From contig CM036754.1 of assembly GCA_020796225.1 (NCBI GenBank), positions 21,456,867-21,520,866 on the forward strand: a DNA stretch of 64,000 bases, in the 5' to 3' direction. Shown here piece by piece: positions 1 to 13,000 of this stretch. Position 1 is the stretch's first letter, and each line of letters begins with the position of its first letter. The translations under genes and the position numbers were made by a program. The stretch comes from Arion vulgaris. Lineage: Eukaryota; Mollusca; Gastropoda; Stylommatophora; Arionidae. The notes under the pieces were generated by a model, which was not told where the DNA came from, did not search any database, and saw nothing but the letters and a program-made list of their open reading frames with translations.

Positions 1-137
1 GTATCATGCATAATTGGGATCTTGATACAAGATGTGATCTGATAATCACATCTATCTGTTACAGCATAGCAAGAGTGAAAGTAGGTTTCCTACTGGACCT
101 ACAATTATGAGAATAGTGATATGTAACTTATTTAATA

Positions 138-420
138 GGGGTGCCAATAGAAGTCGATAACATGCTTCTCTAGTAACCATGTAGCATGCTAATTACGGGA
201 TTCTATGCCAACTTGAGCCAAACAAAATTTTAGTGGGTGGTTGTACTGCAGGTTTCTTGATTCTTTACTTGGGGGTATAAATTACAAGCACGTCAGAGTG
301 AGTCTCGCCTAAATGATGAGGGACAACATTAAGAAGAAAAGCTAGCCTTCACACAAAAAGTCAGCCAGAGGTGCCATATAAGGTGGCCTGAATTCATAGT
401 GAGCGGATGAAACAAAAAAA
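138..420 (+). repeat. tRNA-derived SINE, family B (degraded copy)
   Basis: The 5' part resembles a tRNA-like head (AGTCGATAACATGC, then a long variable arm). The 3' part is the family-specific stretch CCTTCACACAAAAA ... GCGCCATA ... CTGAATTCATAGTG, ending in an A-rich run. The same 3' stretch recurs at 17165-17300, 35330-35472, 43217-43370 (reverse), 49480-49612 and 54720-54830. The copies differ by many substitutions, so this is an old insertion. The first 137 bases of the window hold nothing I can classify. Confidence 0.6.
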
Positions 421-654
421 CACAACTTATTTCATGTTTATGTTGAAACTAATCAATGCTATATAACACTGATGTCTAGAAGAGAAGTATATCCATCAAG
501 ACTTCAATTAGCACTGTACAATTAAGTTCCTATATTGCACAAAAAATGTCAGATGCATTTAAGTGAGATAAACTGACTAATCTGGATACACATGTAGAAA
601 ACATTTTAGAAGGTTTATTAACATGGACTCAGTTGAAATACATAAAACAAGGAA

Positions 655-805
655 TCAGTGAAAGAATGTAAGACGATTTTAATATCTAGGTGCCCTGATA
701 ACATCAGGTGGAAGATATAGTACAGAGACAAGGAGTAAAATACTCCAGGAAAAAACAACATTTTCCCTGATTGCTAATGCCAGCAGGCATGATGATGATG
801 ATTTA
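655..805 (+). mobile_element. RTE-like LINE fragment, 3' end
   Basis: A broken reading frame gives YLGALITSGGRYSTE, the C-terminal motif of RTE-type reverse transcriptases (usually FKYLG..I..DGR...EI..RI). It ends in the motif CCAGCAGGCATGATGATGATG, a tail shared by other fragments here (for example near 4490-4516). It is severely truncated at the 5' end and non-functional. Confidence 0.55.
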
Positions 806-998
806 TACTTTAGAATATGACCAGATATCATTTATTGAAAAGCAAGAAAACATATACTCTAGACATGGTTGTAGAATATTAACGTCTGAAAATAAATGTA
901 ATGATATATGTCTATTAATGAGATTGATATTTGATTAATCTTATGGAAATAATTATTATCTGGCTTCATTTCGGATCTGTATTTTGTGTACATTTCAG

Positions 999-1074
999 AC
1001 AAGAGACTTTGCAGTACAAAATTGCAACAAAGCTATTTGCAGTTGACCGCTCTTTCTGGAATAACATAGATCAG
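999..1074 (+). CDS. zinc-finger gene, first visible exon
   Basis: The acceptor is TTTGTGTACATTTCAG and the donor is CAG/GTACGA. After one leftover base the exon reads QETLQYKIATKLFAVDRSFW and five more residues, and ends in phase 0. That is the phase the next exon (2688) needs. There is no Met start and the left end is in mid-codon, so at least one exon lies further 5'. The call rests on splice sites plus phase only; a transcript would settle it. Confidence 0.6.
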
Positions 1075-4000
1075 GTACGACATTTATTTATATATATATA
1101 TAATTTTGGGGGAATTCCAGCAAATAAGTATCATAGTCTGTCCTTTGTTTGAACTAGTTTGTATATGCCATCCTTTAGTGTGCGCAGCCACAGATTTCTC
1201 CATGTATTCTTTCCCTTTTTTATTTCTGTCTACAATTTAGTTTGTAATGTCTTTCAATACCTTTTCCAGTCTAGTCTTATCTATTTTCAGTTAAACAATT
1301 CTCACCATCCCCAAAATGACATCAGATTCCCTTGTTCTTGTTGTGGAGTTAATGCACTGCCGCAGAGATATTCATGTATAAGAAAGAGATTGGAGCAATT
1401 GCCCTTGATGGGAAGGCTTGTGTGCTCCAATAAAATAGTGGGTTAGGATGATGGAATATTCTGTTCTTAGCAGGGTCACCAAGGATGAGTCAACCCAATT
1501 GTGACTTCCTGGTCTTCCCAGTTGGGGGGTTTGGCTTGGGACAAACAATCCCATCCCAGAAAACTCTTTATATTATGGAAACCGAAAGTACTACATATAC
1601 ATGGGCATGAAGGACTAATAGAGTCATCAGCTCATATAACTTAGTATAGAGGATATCCAACGATAGAGAATTACATGTATTTGTAATCCTTAAGCACCAA
1701 GTGTGTTACAGGCTAAAAGAGAAAAAGCATTCAAAATGATTGATTTGAATTACAATACTAATTTTGTAAGCACTTAATTTAAAATTAGCAACTGTGACCT
1801 CATCATGCTTGGTCATAAAATCTTCTTCTTCGTCTGCGTTCTTACTAGATTGGGATTTTAGATTCTCTAATAAAGGCAGCCGTCTGCTTCAGATTATCAG
1901 CCACGCCATACAGTTTGTCTTGGACGCAAGTGTAAGTGGACCACCTCTTTCTTCACAAGTCTGCATACTAGTGTCAGTTTTGTAGGATATAATTCCTATG
2001 ATTCTGCTTCCCCATTTGTGCCGACCTCTTTCCGCAGTAAGTTTTGGCCACCCTCATGATGGTAGGTCTGACATTCTTACTTCGTGGCTAAATCTCTGAG
2101 GCAGATTGGTGACTGTAGAATCCATTATTCCATTCCTCATTGTGAGGGGTCATTGCACCTTGTTATGCGCCTTCCGGCACAGTACATCCGTTTTCTGCAA
2201 GCATTTGTTTCGGGTTAGCATTCCTAGCGGACACATGCATCCGATTTCATCCAAACCTCCTTAGTCGCTTCTTACGACATGCGTGGCAGATAACCATGGT
2301 TCTATTCTTTACACCCCAAATTTGAGCCCCGGTAACCACTCGGGCGGGTCATAAAATGAAGTACATGACTTTTCAATCTCTCAGATGATTTTGTGTATAC
2401 CGCTGATTATATCAAGAGTAATTTGAAATTAAACACAAATATTTGAACATACAATAATAACATACGTGTTATATCTTTTGACTTATATTGAAATTTGTTA
2501 TAATTCCCTCAGTAAGAATAGAACATTAAAATTTAATTTTTCAAACTTTACTGTTCCAAGAACACTAAATGGCATTTAGTAAAAAAAAAAATAGTTTACT
2601 TTAGCAACCTTAATGTTTATAAATTTACTTCTACATTGGTATTATCTTTATTGTCAGATTGTTATATTGCATACATCATTATTCCAGATCCTTGATGACA
2701 TTGTTGATGCTGAGAAATCAACTGAATTATTAACCAAAACAGACAAAGACATGATACTAAGTAAGTGTTATCTAACATAGATATGTCAGCTATGTAAAAT
2801 ATTATTCTTGTAAAAGTAATTTATATCTTGGAACAGATAATCTAGGTACAATCTCAGAAGTAGATGTGCTTATAGAATTGTCTTTCTATTGTATACATTG
2901 AGATTTTATTAAAAACAGCTGCATGCAATTTGTATTGTGCATATATATTTGTCATGGCTTTAAAACCATGATCTTGGTAATTGAGAAAAAAGTAGTGAGT
3001 CATGCATACGCTGTTTGTTTTTATTCCTTCTTGGGGGATTTAAGCTAGTTTTATCAAACTTGATATAGACAGCATAGAAAAAATTGAGACAAAAGAATAG
3101 ATAAGTACTCTGTAACACAAGTTCAATCTTGCTTAATTCCCTTGAAGTCACAATGTTATGAGATGGGTATTGTCTGTAGCTTGGGTTGTAGTTCTTTTAT
3201 AAATGTTTTGATCAATATCAAGAACATCCTGAAACTGTTAGAAAAAAAAATACTCATAAGATTCCTTTTTCAGAGGGTATGAGACAGTGGATGGACTCTG
3301 TACAGATTTATGACAAACATGCAATGTCAAGATTGCAAGATCCATTGACTCCAACAGAAAGGAGTACTTTAAATGGCTTAACCGTTGAAGATTGGAAGAA
3401 ACTTGAGAAAGGCCAAGATAATGAATCTAAGCTAAGACTAACAGTAAGTGTGATTACTATGATTTTTTTCTGACTCTACACTTTGTGTTCATTGAAGGAA
3501 GCAAATGTTAATAATGACTTTTAAAGAAATCATAATTTTTAGATATTTTATATTATATTTAATAATTGAAGTTTTGAGATCGGTAAATGAGATGATTAGA
3601 AGAGTACTTGGAAGACATTATATAAATAACTTGAGAAATGTTGATGTCACTGCCTTGATAGCAAAAAATGAATAGATCTCCAAAAACTAATAAATATAGT
3701 GATGACAGAAAGTAATAATAAAGGACCAAGTCTGAATAGCAAGAAATCACCAGTGTGGTATCGGGCACGCAAGGAAGCAAAGAATAGTGCCACTGCAACC
3801 TACAAGGTATGTCGTAAGAGGCGACTGATGTAGGACCTAGGAAAGCTACCTAGTAAATAAAAAGCATCGCAGAAATCGGATGTGCTGGCCTACTTGTAGG
3901 CGCATAACTAGCACAACATACAATCGCTCTTAGGCTCAGATCACATACAAATCACAAGTGGTTCATGTGGAGCGTTTGAAGAAAAAAAGAAGATTAGCAA

Positions 4001-7000
4001 TAGGACAGGAGCTATGATTTTCTCAAAAGGCAGACTCCATCAAATGCACCATCAAAGTAAATGGACAGAAGATAAGACAAATCCATCAATTTAAATACCC
4101 TGGAACCCTGATGGTAGATACAAAAAAGAAATGTAGATGCAAATAAGAAATAAGAGTAGAATAGATCTGGCAAAAATAGCATTCCAGAAAATGAAAGGCA
4201 TATGCAACAAATTATTGTAAATTTAAGTCAGAAAAGAACAGTGCACATTATTCTAGAGAGTCAATAGTGATATATGTATGCAAGTTATAGACAATAAATA
4301 AACAGATGGCAAAATCTCTGGCGATCACAGAGGTGTGGTTTTACAGCTGAATGCTAAGAATCACATGAACTGCAAAAAGAAATCATGTTGATGCGTTAAA
4401 AGATGTTCTATCTTTAGGACACGAAAAAGTGTCAACATCCAACCTGATAGTCAGCGCCAAGGGCATACATTTGTGGAGATCCATGATTGCCCACACCAGT
4501 CTGTATGGGACATGATGATGATTTAATCATATTTAACATTAGTCACTATTTTAATTTAAAATAGTATACTTGTTAATAATGTATACATTAATAAGGATAA
4601 TATAACAAATGTAGTTAGATAATTTCCCAAATTAATTATTTTCAATTGGGAAACGATAATAGCAATGTAGAAAGCAAACCAACAGCATTGAATGATGACC
4701 ACCTACTAGCACTTAAATAGTGTAAGCAATGGTTAACCTGAGCTCAACAGTGAACTTTCCGACACAATCATTTTGACAACTAACATTAGTCTTTGCTAAC
4801 CTTTTAAAATATTTTCATTATCTGCAGCTGTGAATCATGCATTACTTCTGTTTTATTTATCAAATATCAGTATTGCAAACCTTTCTTCCTCTATTCTTGT
4901 TGTGCCTTTCAGCGTCATTGTATACAAAGAGTTCTGACATGTGCCATAGAGTGCACCTCATATTTGATGGTTTCTATTATTTCTGCAGCCCATCAATTGT
5001 ATGGGCTACCTTTTGCCTCAAAACCATTTCAGTTTCAGTTTGGAATATCTTCATTGCACTCGGACATGTCCATAGGTGCTCCGATCTCCTTCGCAATATC
5101 TCCATCAGTGTCCAGCGACTGACCGTACCAGTTCTATTTTGATTGATGAGCCTACTCGTATACCTGTTGTACGTTCTTTTCTTGCCACACCAATCCTCAA
5201 ACCCAGTTCTCATAATCTAGTAGTTGACGTGGATTGGTTTAGATGAAGGTCTTCTCTGTGGCCACGCTCTATGAGGGCGTTCACGATGTCAGCTCTGTCC
5301 ATTGGCTGGCCGTCTGATATAGCGGCAGAGCCAGCCATCCTGTCTGCTCTCTCATTGCCAACGACACCCATGTGCCCCGAACAAAGACAAGTGTAATTCT
5401 GCAAATTGTTGACGCCTGCAGTGATTCAGTCCATTGCCTTCGCACCGAACCGGCCTCCACCTTTCGGATCATACTCAATGAGTCACTCAAAATGCACGCA
5501 TGAGTGTAGATTTGTGACTCTAGCCAGAGTAGTGCATTGGTCACCTCCAGTACCTCCATTGTCATGCTGCTTGTTGTCATACTGAATGCACCACTGGCTT
5601 CCTTGACCATTCTGCCACATGAGCTTGCAGAGAAGGCCCATGCAGACTTTTCGTGACGAACTACCGATCCATCCGTGTAGATCACAACGTCGTCTGCATT
5701 GCAATTTTCATCGATGATGGCTTTGACGTCTGCATTCAACGCCACGGATTTCCCTCTCTGCAACCTTTGTCAAATTTAATGATGGTTGAAAAAGTGTTCC
5801 AGTATATTGGAGGCATCGGCATCCATTCTTCTCCATAGTCAATATTATTGAGCCCGCATACCAGCTGAACAGTATCTGCGGCACGGCCAACCCATGACTT
5901 GCCCCGATGTCCACCACTGGCGCTGAGCTGTTCATGAAATGGGTGATCCTTTTTGGCACTACTACTCAAAACCATTGTGTCTGAGTAGTAGTGCTCCTGA
6001 GGGTACTTTTGATGGTAATCGTGTTATATGACCAAACCATTTGGTTCTTGGTTTTTTTATATGATCTAGTACTGTTGTTGTTCCTACCAAGTCTCTATTA
6101 GTAGTCTCATTTTTTATCTTATCTCTCTTTGTTACTCCCACTATTTTCCACAGCATTTCATAGTAACCATATTGAAGTGAAGAAATTTTGAAGACCAAAT
6201 TTGTAAAATTTTCATTGCAACTAATGGCAATTAAAAAATAACCATGACTACTCTCAGAAAACACTTTGTGACATCCAGTAGTCCACAGGTTGGGAACTAC
6301 TGCACTGGCTTTTTCTTCAATCATTTATTGGAGTAAGAACCAAAGTTTCTAGTAATTACAACACAGTTCTTGTCTGACACAGCTGTCAAATATCCTTTCT
6401 TTGTTTTTATATTAATATATGTAAAAATTATCCTGTATATTTCACAGTATTAACACAAATATTAATTTAATATGGACAATTTTAAGAACGGAATATGAGT
6501 TGCATAAATCTATGTTAAATTCCATCAGTGAATGTAAGAATATGTTTTTGGATAATTTATTTAGGTAGCATAAGTAAGCAATCCCGTGAAGTTTAGAACC
6601 TTGGAGCAATAAGATAGAGATAAATAATGATTGATTTGTTGTATAGATAATGGTTATTATTTCACTTAACTTGAAAATGTGACAATGTATTAGTGTAATA
6701 CTGCTTGAATATATTCAGGTTTATGCAAATATGCTGCTCAGAGAGTATGAAAGTTATCCAAGAAAATTGAAACCAAAGTACTGTCAACACTGTGAAAAAC
6801 TCTACACTGCTAGTACTTCTTTGTACAGTCACCTTGTTAGTTTGGCTGGTAAGTTGTACTTTTTCATAATGGTTCAAGTTGATTTGGTTTTTAATTATTA
6901 TTGAAACAGAACTGTTTTTATCATTTGCTTCTCGGGTCTACTTTTCAAAGGTTGTATTTGGGAAATATAATAATCTTATGAACAGGAAAGTTGAGAAAAT

Positions 7001-10000
7001 AACTGTGTGTCCCTGATATATATATATACCAGTGGTTGACAGCATTGTGGTGTCTTGTATGACACAGCAAAATCATTCACCATAGGTCCCAACTCTGACT
7101 AACACTGAGCATCACATTGTCTTTGGTCTGCCTATTCTTTGTCTTCCATCGAAAGTCCATTATATGGCAGGTCTTGTGATGGCTTCTGGATCACTTCTGA
7201 GTACATGTCCTATCCAGCTCCAGAGCCTGCCTTTTATCATTGTGTGCCTTTATATATATATATATATTTATTATAAAATTAGCTGTCCCTAGTGTTTTGA
7301 TTTGCTACTGTCTATACCGGCAAAGAGAAGAAGATGGATTCAGGATGTAACTGATGGTTTGAACATGACAGCTGCAGAGGTGGGACATCTGGCCTATGAG
7401 AGAGAAATTCTGAAGGACTGTTGGGGTGGCAAAGCTCTACTCAGGACAAGCTATTTGATGATGATGATGATGACTGTCTATATTGATGCTGCACTAGCCT
7501 ATGAGTCTCCTTGTAATTTGTACTTACCGAAGATCTTAAACCAGAGATAGTGAATGAGAATTATGATTTGTAGACTGAACTAATAACCATAGTAAACCAT
7601 TTACATATTTTAACTGCCATGATTATTTCTTAGAACATTACAAATTTTGAAAGTGTGGGGTGTCTAAGTGATTATGCCCTTGCGTTCCAAAGGTCATGGG
7701 TTCAAATTCAGACTGTTCTGTTCACAAGTGTATTTTTTCCAGCAACCCCTAGGATTGTTACCGAAGCTACAGAGTTCATGCTTTGTGCACTACTCTCCAC
7801 AGATGGCGTGCCATTTCTGCAGAGAGGGCCGATCCATATGGGGTAAAACCTGGTCAGGAAGTCAATCCTTCAGCTTTAGCATTTATTATTAAATTGTTGA
7901 TAGATTCAAAGTAGTGTATTTTGTAGATAAACACTTCTGTAGGGAATACAAGAGCTCTAAATTACATTGATGTATACATTTCTGTCAATATAGGCATTCG
8001 TCACTGGGTATGTAGCAGATGCAAAGATGCAAACAAAATAGAAGCAACCTTCACAAGAAAACATTCTTTACAGTATCACATTTTAAAAGAAGTAGGGATA
8101 CCCCGCTACAGGTGTCAACAACCTGGATGTAACAGAACTCACAACCATACTCATCATCAAAAGGTAAGATATTATAATTCATTAAAACTGTTTGCAGATA
8201 CTGTAAAAATGTGTATTCTGAGTGACCATTGAATTATAGTTCTTTATTCAAATAAATATATGTATATATATATATATATATAATGTCAAGCACATAATTG
8301 CTGGTTTAATATTTTGACATTTCTTTTGGTTTTTCTGCCATAATTTATATTATGTAACCATTGAAAAGTGGATTATCTCCCTTTAACAAAACCTGAATGG
8401 TATCAAGGAATATTTTTTGCCATGTTTCATCTGAATCTCTTTAAATTATGAAGTTGGATTCCTTTTAGATATTTAGATGAGAATAAGTGAGTTTTAAGAA
8501 CCCTAGGGGAAGCAGTGAAAATGATCAATAAATAGACAAGTGTACAAGTATTAGGGGCTTCCGGAGAAAACAAAGGATTCGAACCACATACCCTTATTTC
8601 TTAGGCTCCCATTGCCTATCCCTACAATACAAGCTCTTTTAAGAATACAGCCAGCTTTTAGATATTTAATGTCTTTCTTCTGTTGATTGTTTTCTTCAAT
8701 GATCCAGCGGCACTTGAGCATTTGCCCTTCGGTCCAATGCTATGTAGTGGTATCTGCATGTGTTTGTGAGTTGTTCTTTTGTTCCGTATAATGTGTTCCA
8801 TTTATCTGGCCTTGGAGGAAGGAGGGTCTTTCTGATGTCATCTAGTGCTTGACACGAAGAGGTGGTGGTGAACGGTTTCATGATGATGTGCACAGTTGGC
8901 ACTCTGGAGTGTGTTGTGGATGAATTCTGTTCAAGTGATTATTAAGTGTTATGTGTTGGGTTCGAGTCTAAAAATGGTGCTCTGATCTCTTCTTGTAAGG
9001 TGGTTGATGTTGTCATTAAGGTTAGGGCTGGCCATATGGGTGTACATCTCTCTTCCTATGTTTCCCATGGCCCATCTGTTCAGCCAAATTTCTTTATTTG
9101 TTGTCATTAGGCTTTACTGTATGGAGAGTTGTTGCTGTGATTGGTTGTTCCTGTGTTTACCCTTTCTTGGCTAGCCTATCTGCTTTGTCATTTCCAGGTG
9201 TGTTTGAATGTCCAGGGATCCATTGCATGGTTATTTTGATGTCATGTGATGTAATAAGTCTGTCAATATCTAGTGCTATCTTCTAGAGCTTGAAGGGCAG
9301 ACATTGAATCTGTGAAAATAATTATGTTTTGTGCCTTTGATGGAAAGGCATCGAAAACAGTCTTCAGGTGGTACAAAGCTGCTTCTATCGCATGAATTTA
9401 AGCCTCATAATTGGAGCATATCTCCGATGCACAAACAGATCATCGGATGATCTGTCTGGGTATTGTATATATGATCTGTAACCTGCTTTGATGGTGGCTG
9501 TAAATGCAGATCCATCAGTATAGACATGTACCCATTCTTGGGGATAGGCATCAATGGTTCTTTGAGATGCTATCATAAGGCTAACTGGGTCGGAGCGTTT
9601 AGTTGCTTCATCTATCAATTTCGTTCTAATTTCAGGTGTATTCAAGAGTGTATGTGGTGGTAAGTTTGCTATTACTCTCTGCAGCTGTTGTCTTGTTTCT
9701 GGAAGGTGGTATCTGTCTTTGATTTCACTGACGTGGTGGAGGATTGAATTCTGTTTCTCTGTTGCCACTTCTCAACAAGTAGTTTATTGTGGTGATCTTG
9801 ATTCATTCTTTTGCTCCTTTCATAAGCTTCAACAGCAGCTTTGTCCCTATGCAGCCCAAGAGGTTCCACATTTGTGTGTATTTCACATGCAGCGGTTGGT
9901 GTTGACCTCATTGCTCCACTGATTAGACGTAAGGCATTGTTCTGTACTCTGTCCAGGGAGTCAAGGTTTGTCTTGGAGCAAGTTGTTAGAAGAGCACTGT

Positions 10001-13000
10001 TGTACTCTATTGCAGAGCGGATGTAACCAAGATATAAGCCTCTCAGAGTGTCTGTCTGATCCCCATGTTGTGCCAGCAGGCTTCTTCAATAGCCATAATC
10101 TTATTGCTTTGTTCTTTACATTCACAACATGCTTCTTCAGGTTGAGCTGGCGGTCAAGTGTTGCTCCAAGATATGTGGGGTGTTGTTCTCTTAGCAGTTG
10201 GTGATTCTCTAAATTCAAGGTGATATTCTATTTGGCAACTTTGTGGCTAATAGTGAAGATGGTATACACTGTTTTGGCACAATTTATCTTTAGTTTCCAT
10301 GTCTGGCAGTAGTCATGGAGTTTTCTTAAGTCTCCGTTAAGTTCACATGCTCCATTTTCTACATCCTCATGGCTTTGCCAAATAGCCAGGTCGTCTGTAT
10401 AGCGCTTTTCAGCCGTAATCTGACTTGCAAGATCATTGATGTATATGAAAAAGAGGGTGCAACTTAGGGATGAACCCTGTGGTAAACCCTCTTCTAAGAC
10501 CTCTTTAGATGAAATTGCATCAATGATTTTGTCTGGATCGTACGGTCAATTAAGAAGTACTTAATCCAGTTGTACAATTTCCCATGTCCATCATCTTCAT
10601 GAGGCCTTTTCTCCATACTCGATCGTAAGCCTGCTGCAGGTCAAAGAAGATGGCTACTGTGTGTTTGTTGTTCTGGAAGATGTCGTGTATTCTTTGAGTA
10701 AGCCTAAAGAGTTGGTCCTCTGTGCAGTTGCCAGATCTAAATCCCGCCTGTTCGTGGCATAGTGTTGGTACTTTCAAGAAACCAGTAGAGATGACAATTT
10801 ACAATTTTTGTCAGCTAATTTTCCTAGACATGACAGGGGGATTGGTTGGTAGCTTCTGGGTTCACCTGGAGGTTTGGTGTTTTTCAGGATAGGGATAATA
10901 TGGGCACTCCTCCAGGCTTTGGGGAGCTTTCCATTTCTCCATGTCATGTTAATTAGATGGAGAACTGCTACCTTCCCTATTGGACCCAAGTTTAGAAGCA
11001 TCTCGTTGTGGATCTTATCTGGTCCAGGAGACTTTCTAAGTTTCAATTTCTTTAATGCCTGTTCTAATTCCTGTCTACTAATTTCTTTCTCAAAAATAGA
11101 AGCATTTACTGTTTGAGCTTTTTCTTGCTGCTTCAAGTGGTTCAGACGCCTTCTGTCTATCTCTGTGAGTTCTCCTGCTCTGTTCACTGATGCAAAGTAA
11201 CGGTTGAAGTGCTCTGCTTTTTTCTGGTCTTCAATGATTATTTTCCTTCCATCTATCACTGGTTTGGGATTTGTCTTCCTACTATCCCCAGACAGATTGT
11301 TGACCAACGCCCAGGTTTTATTTCCATTATGTCTAAGTCTAGTTTTGAGCATGTGTCTATCCATTTTTCATTTTTAGCCTTCCTAACTGCAAGTTTTACT
11401 TTTGCACAAGCTTTATTGTACTGCACTTTTCCAGTGATGGTGTGGGCTCTAGTGTTTTTCTTAATGTGCTTCTTTCATAGATGGTGTCTTGTATGTCTTG
11501 GTTCCAAAATGGTTTGTGTGATTTCGCTGCCCTTGGGATACATAGTGCTGAGGCTTTCAGAATTGCTTTTGTTACTTCTTCGTTGAAAGTCTCAACACTG
11601 CTGGCATCAACTTTTTTAAGCAGAGAGTCAGTTGTTTCTTGAAAAAGTCTCCAGTTAGCTTTTTTGAAGTTCCATCCTGTTTTTTGCTTTAGACAGGCTC
11701 TACTTACAGTTGTTATAGTAGTAAGGAGTGGTTTGTGATCACTTCCGATATCATCAAGTATTTGAAAATGGCAGGATTCTGTCAAGTCGGATGAGCAGAT
11801 GGTCAGGTCGAGTAAGTGAGAGGTGAGCTCTGTGCAGCAGAGTTGGTGGAGATTCTGCATTCTGTAATACTGATAGGTTTGTTGTATCACATAGTTCTTC
11901 TATTAATTTTCCTGTCCTGTTGTTGTCTGGGTAGCCCCAACGTGGAGAGTCCATTGAAGTCACCGGTTAAAATAGTTTTGCGATACTGTGTGTTGTGTAG
12001 TTCTGGCAGTTTGAGTTTTCTGTGGGAGGCTGTAGATGTTGTATATGGTATATTTTCCTCCAGAGTGCCAGATAGTAATTTGTTGCACATCTGTGGGATG
12101 GGATGTTGTAAGCTGTGAAGATTCTCCCTGAATGTCGTTACGTATGTATGTGACTATGCCTCGGCAGTCAGTACACCTACAGGGATAACTGGTGTATCCA
12201 GTCACGTGCAGGTCACTGTCTTTGTGTAGGGTTTCTTGCTAAAGGGCCACATGTATCTTGTGGTCATGTAATAATTTTGAGAGTTCAATTTTTTTTGTTT
12301 CTTAGGCCACAGATGTTTAATTGTAGGATGTTGAGTGAATGTTTGTTCTTTTGGTCATCTGACATCTGTAGGTCCTTCATCCTCCAAGGGTTTTGTGTAT
12401 TTCTATGTTTGCATTTGTTTGTTTTGTTTTTTCCAGTAGTCAATTTTTCGCACAGAACAGCCCGGTTACCCTCTGTCTGGCGTGGACCTTGATATTCAAG
12501 TCGACGTCCGATCTCGCTTGAATTTCTATTATTGTTGTACATAGCATTGAAAAGCTGGGGAGTCTGTGGATTTCCTACCCACCCCGGACAGGAGCCAGAA
12601 TAATACCGCCATAGCACTAGTGGATGAGGGGCTTTCTGTGTCGCTTAATGATAGGTAGGGTTCGCTGTTCTCATTCCCCGCCACCAGATTGCCTGCTGGT
12701 CACGCCGAGCTCAGTTATACTCTAGGCTTGTGTCCAAATGTTCAAGGCAAGAGGATCATCACGTCCTGAGTCACTGCGCCTGTACGATGGATGTCAGCTG
12801 TCAGAAAGCAGCACACATTGGTTCTCTATCCTCAGATCTAGTTAGTACCCTTCTGACTTCTTTCCAACCACAGAGAGTGCATGTACATTGTCAAATATTA
12901 TACAAATGTTTACATCTACTCAGTTATGATGTAGTGCTGTACCAGATCTGAATGGTTATATGAGAGGCCATTAGAGCTCTCACTGTGGTCAAGAATGTTG

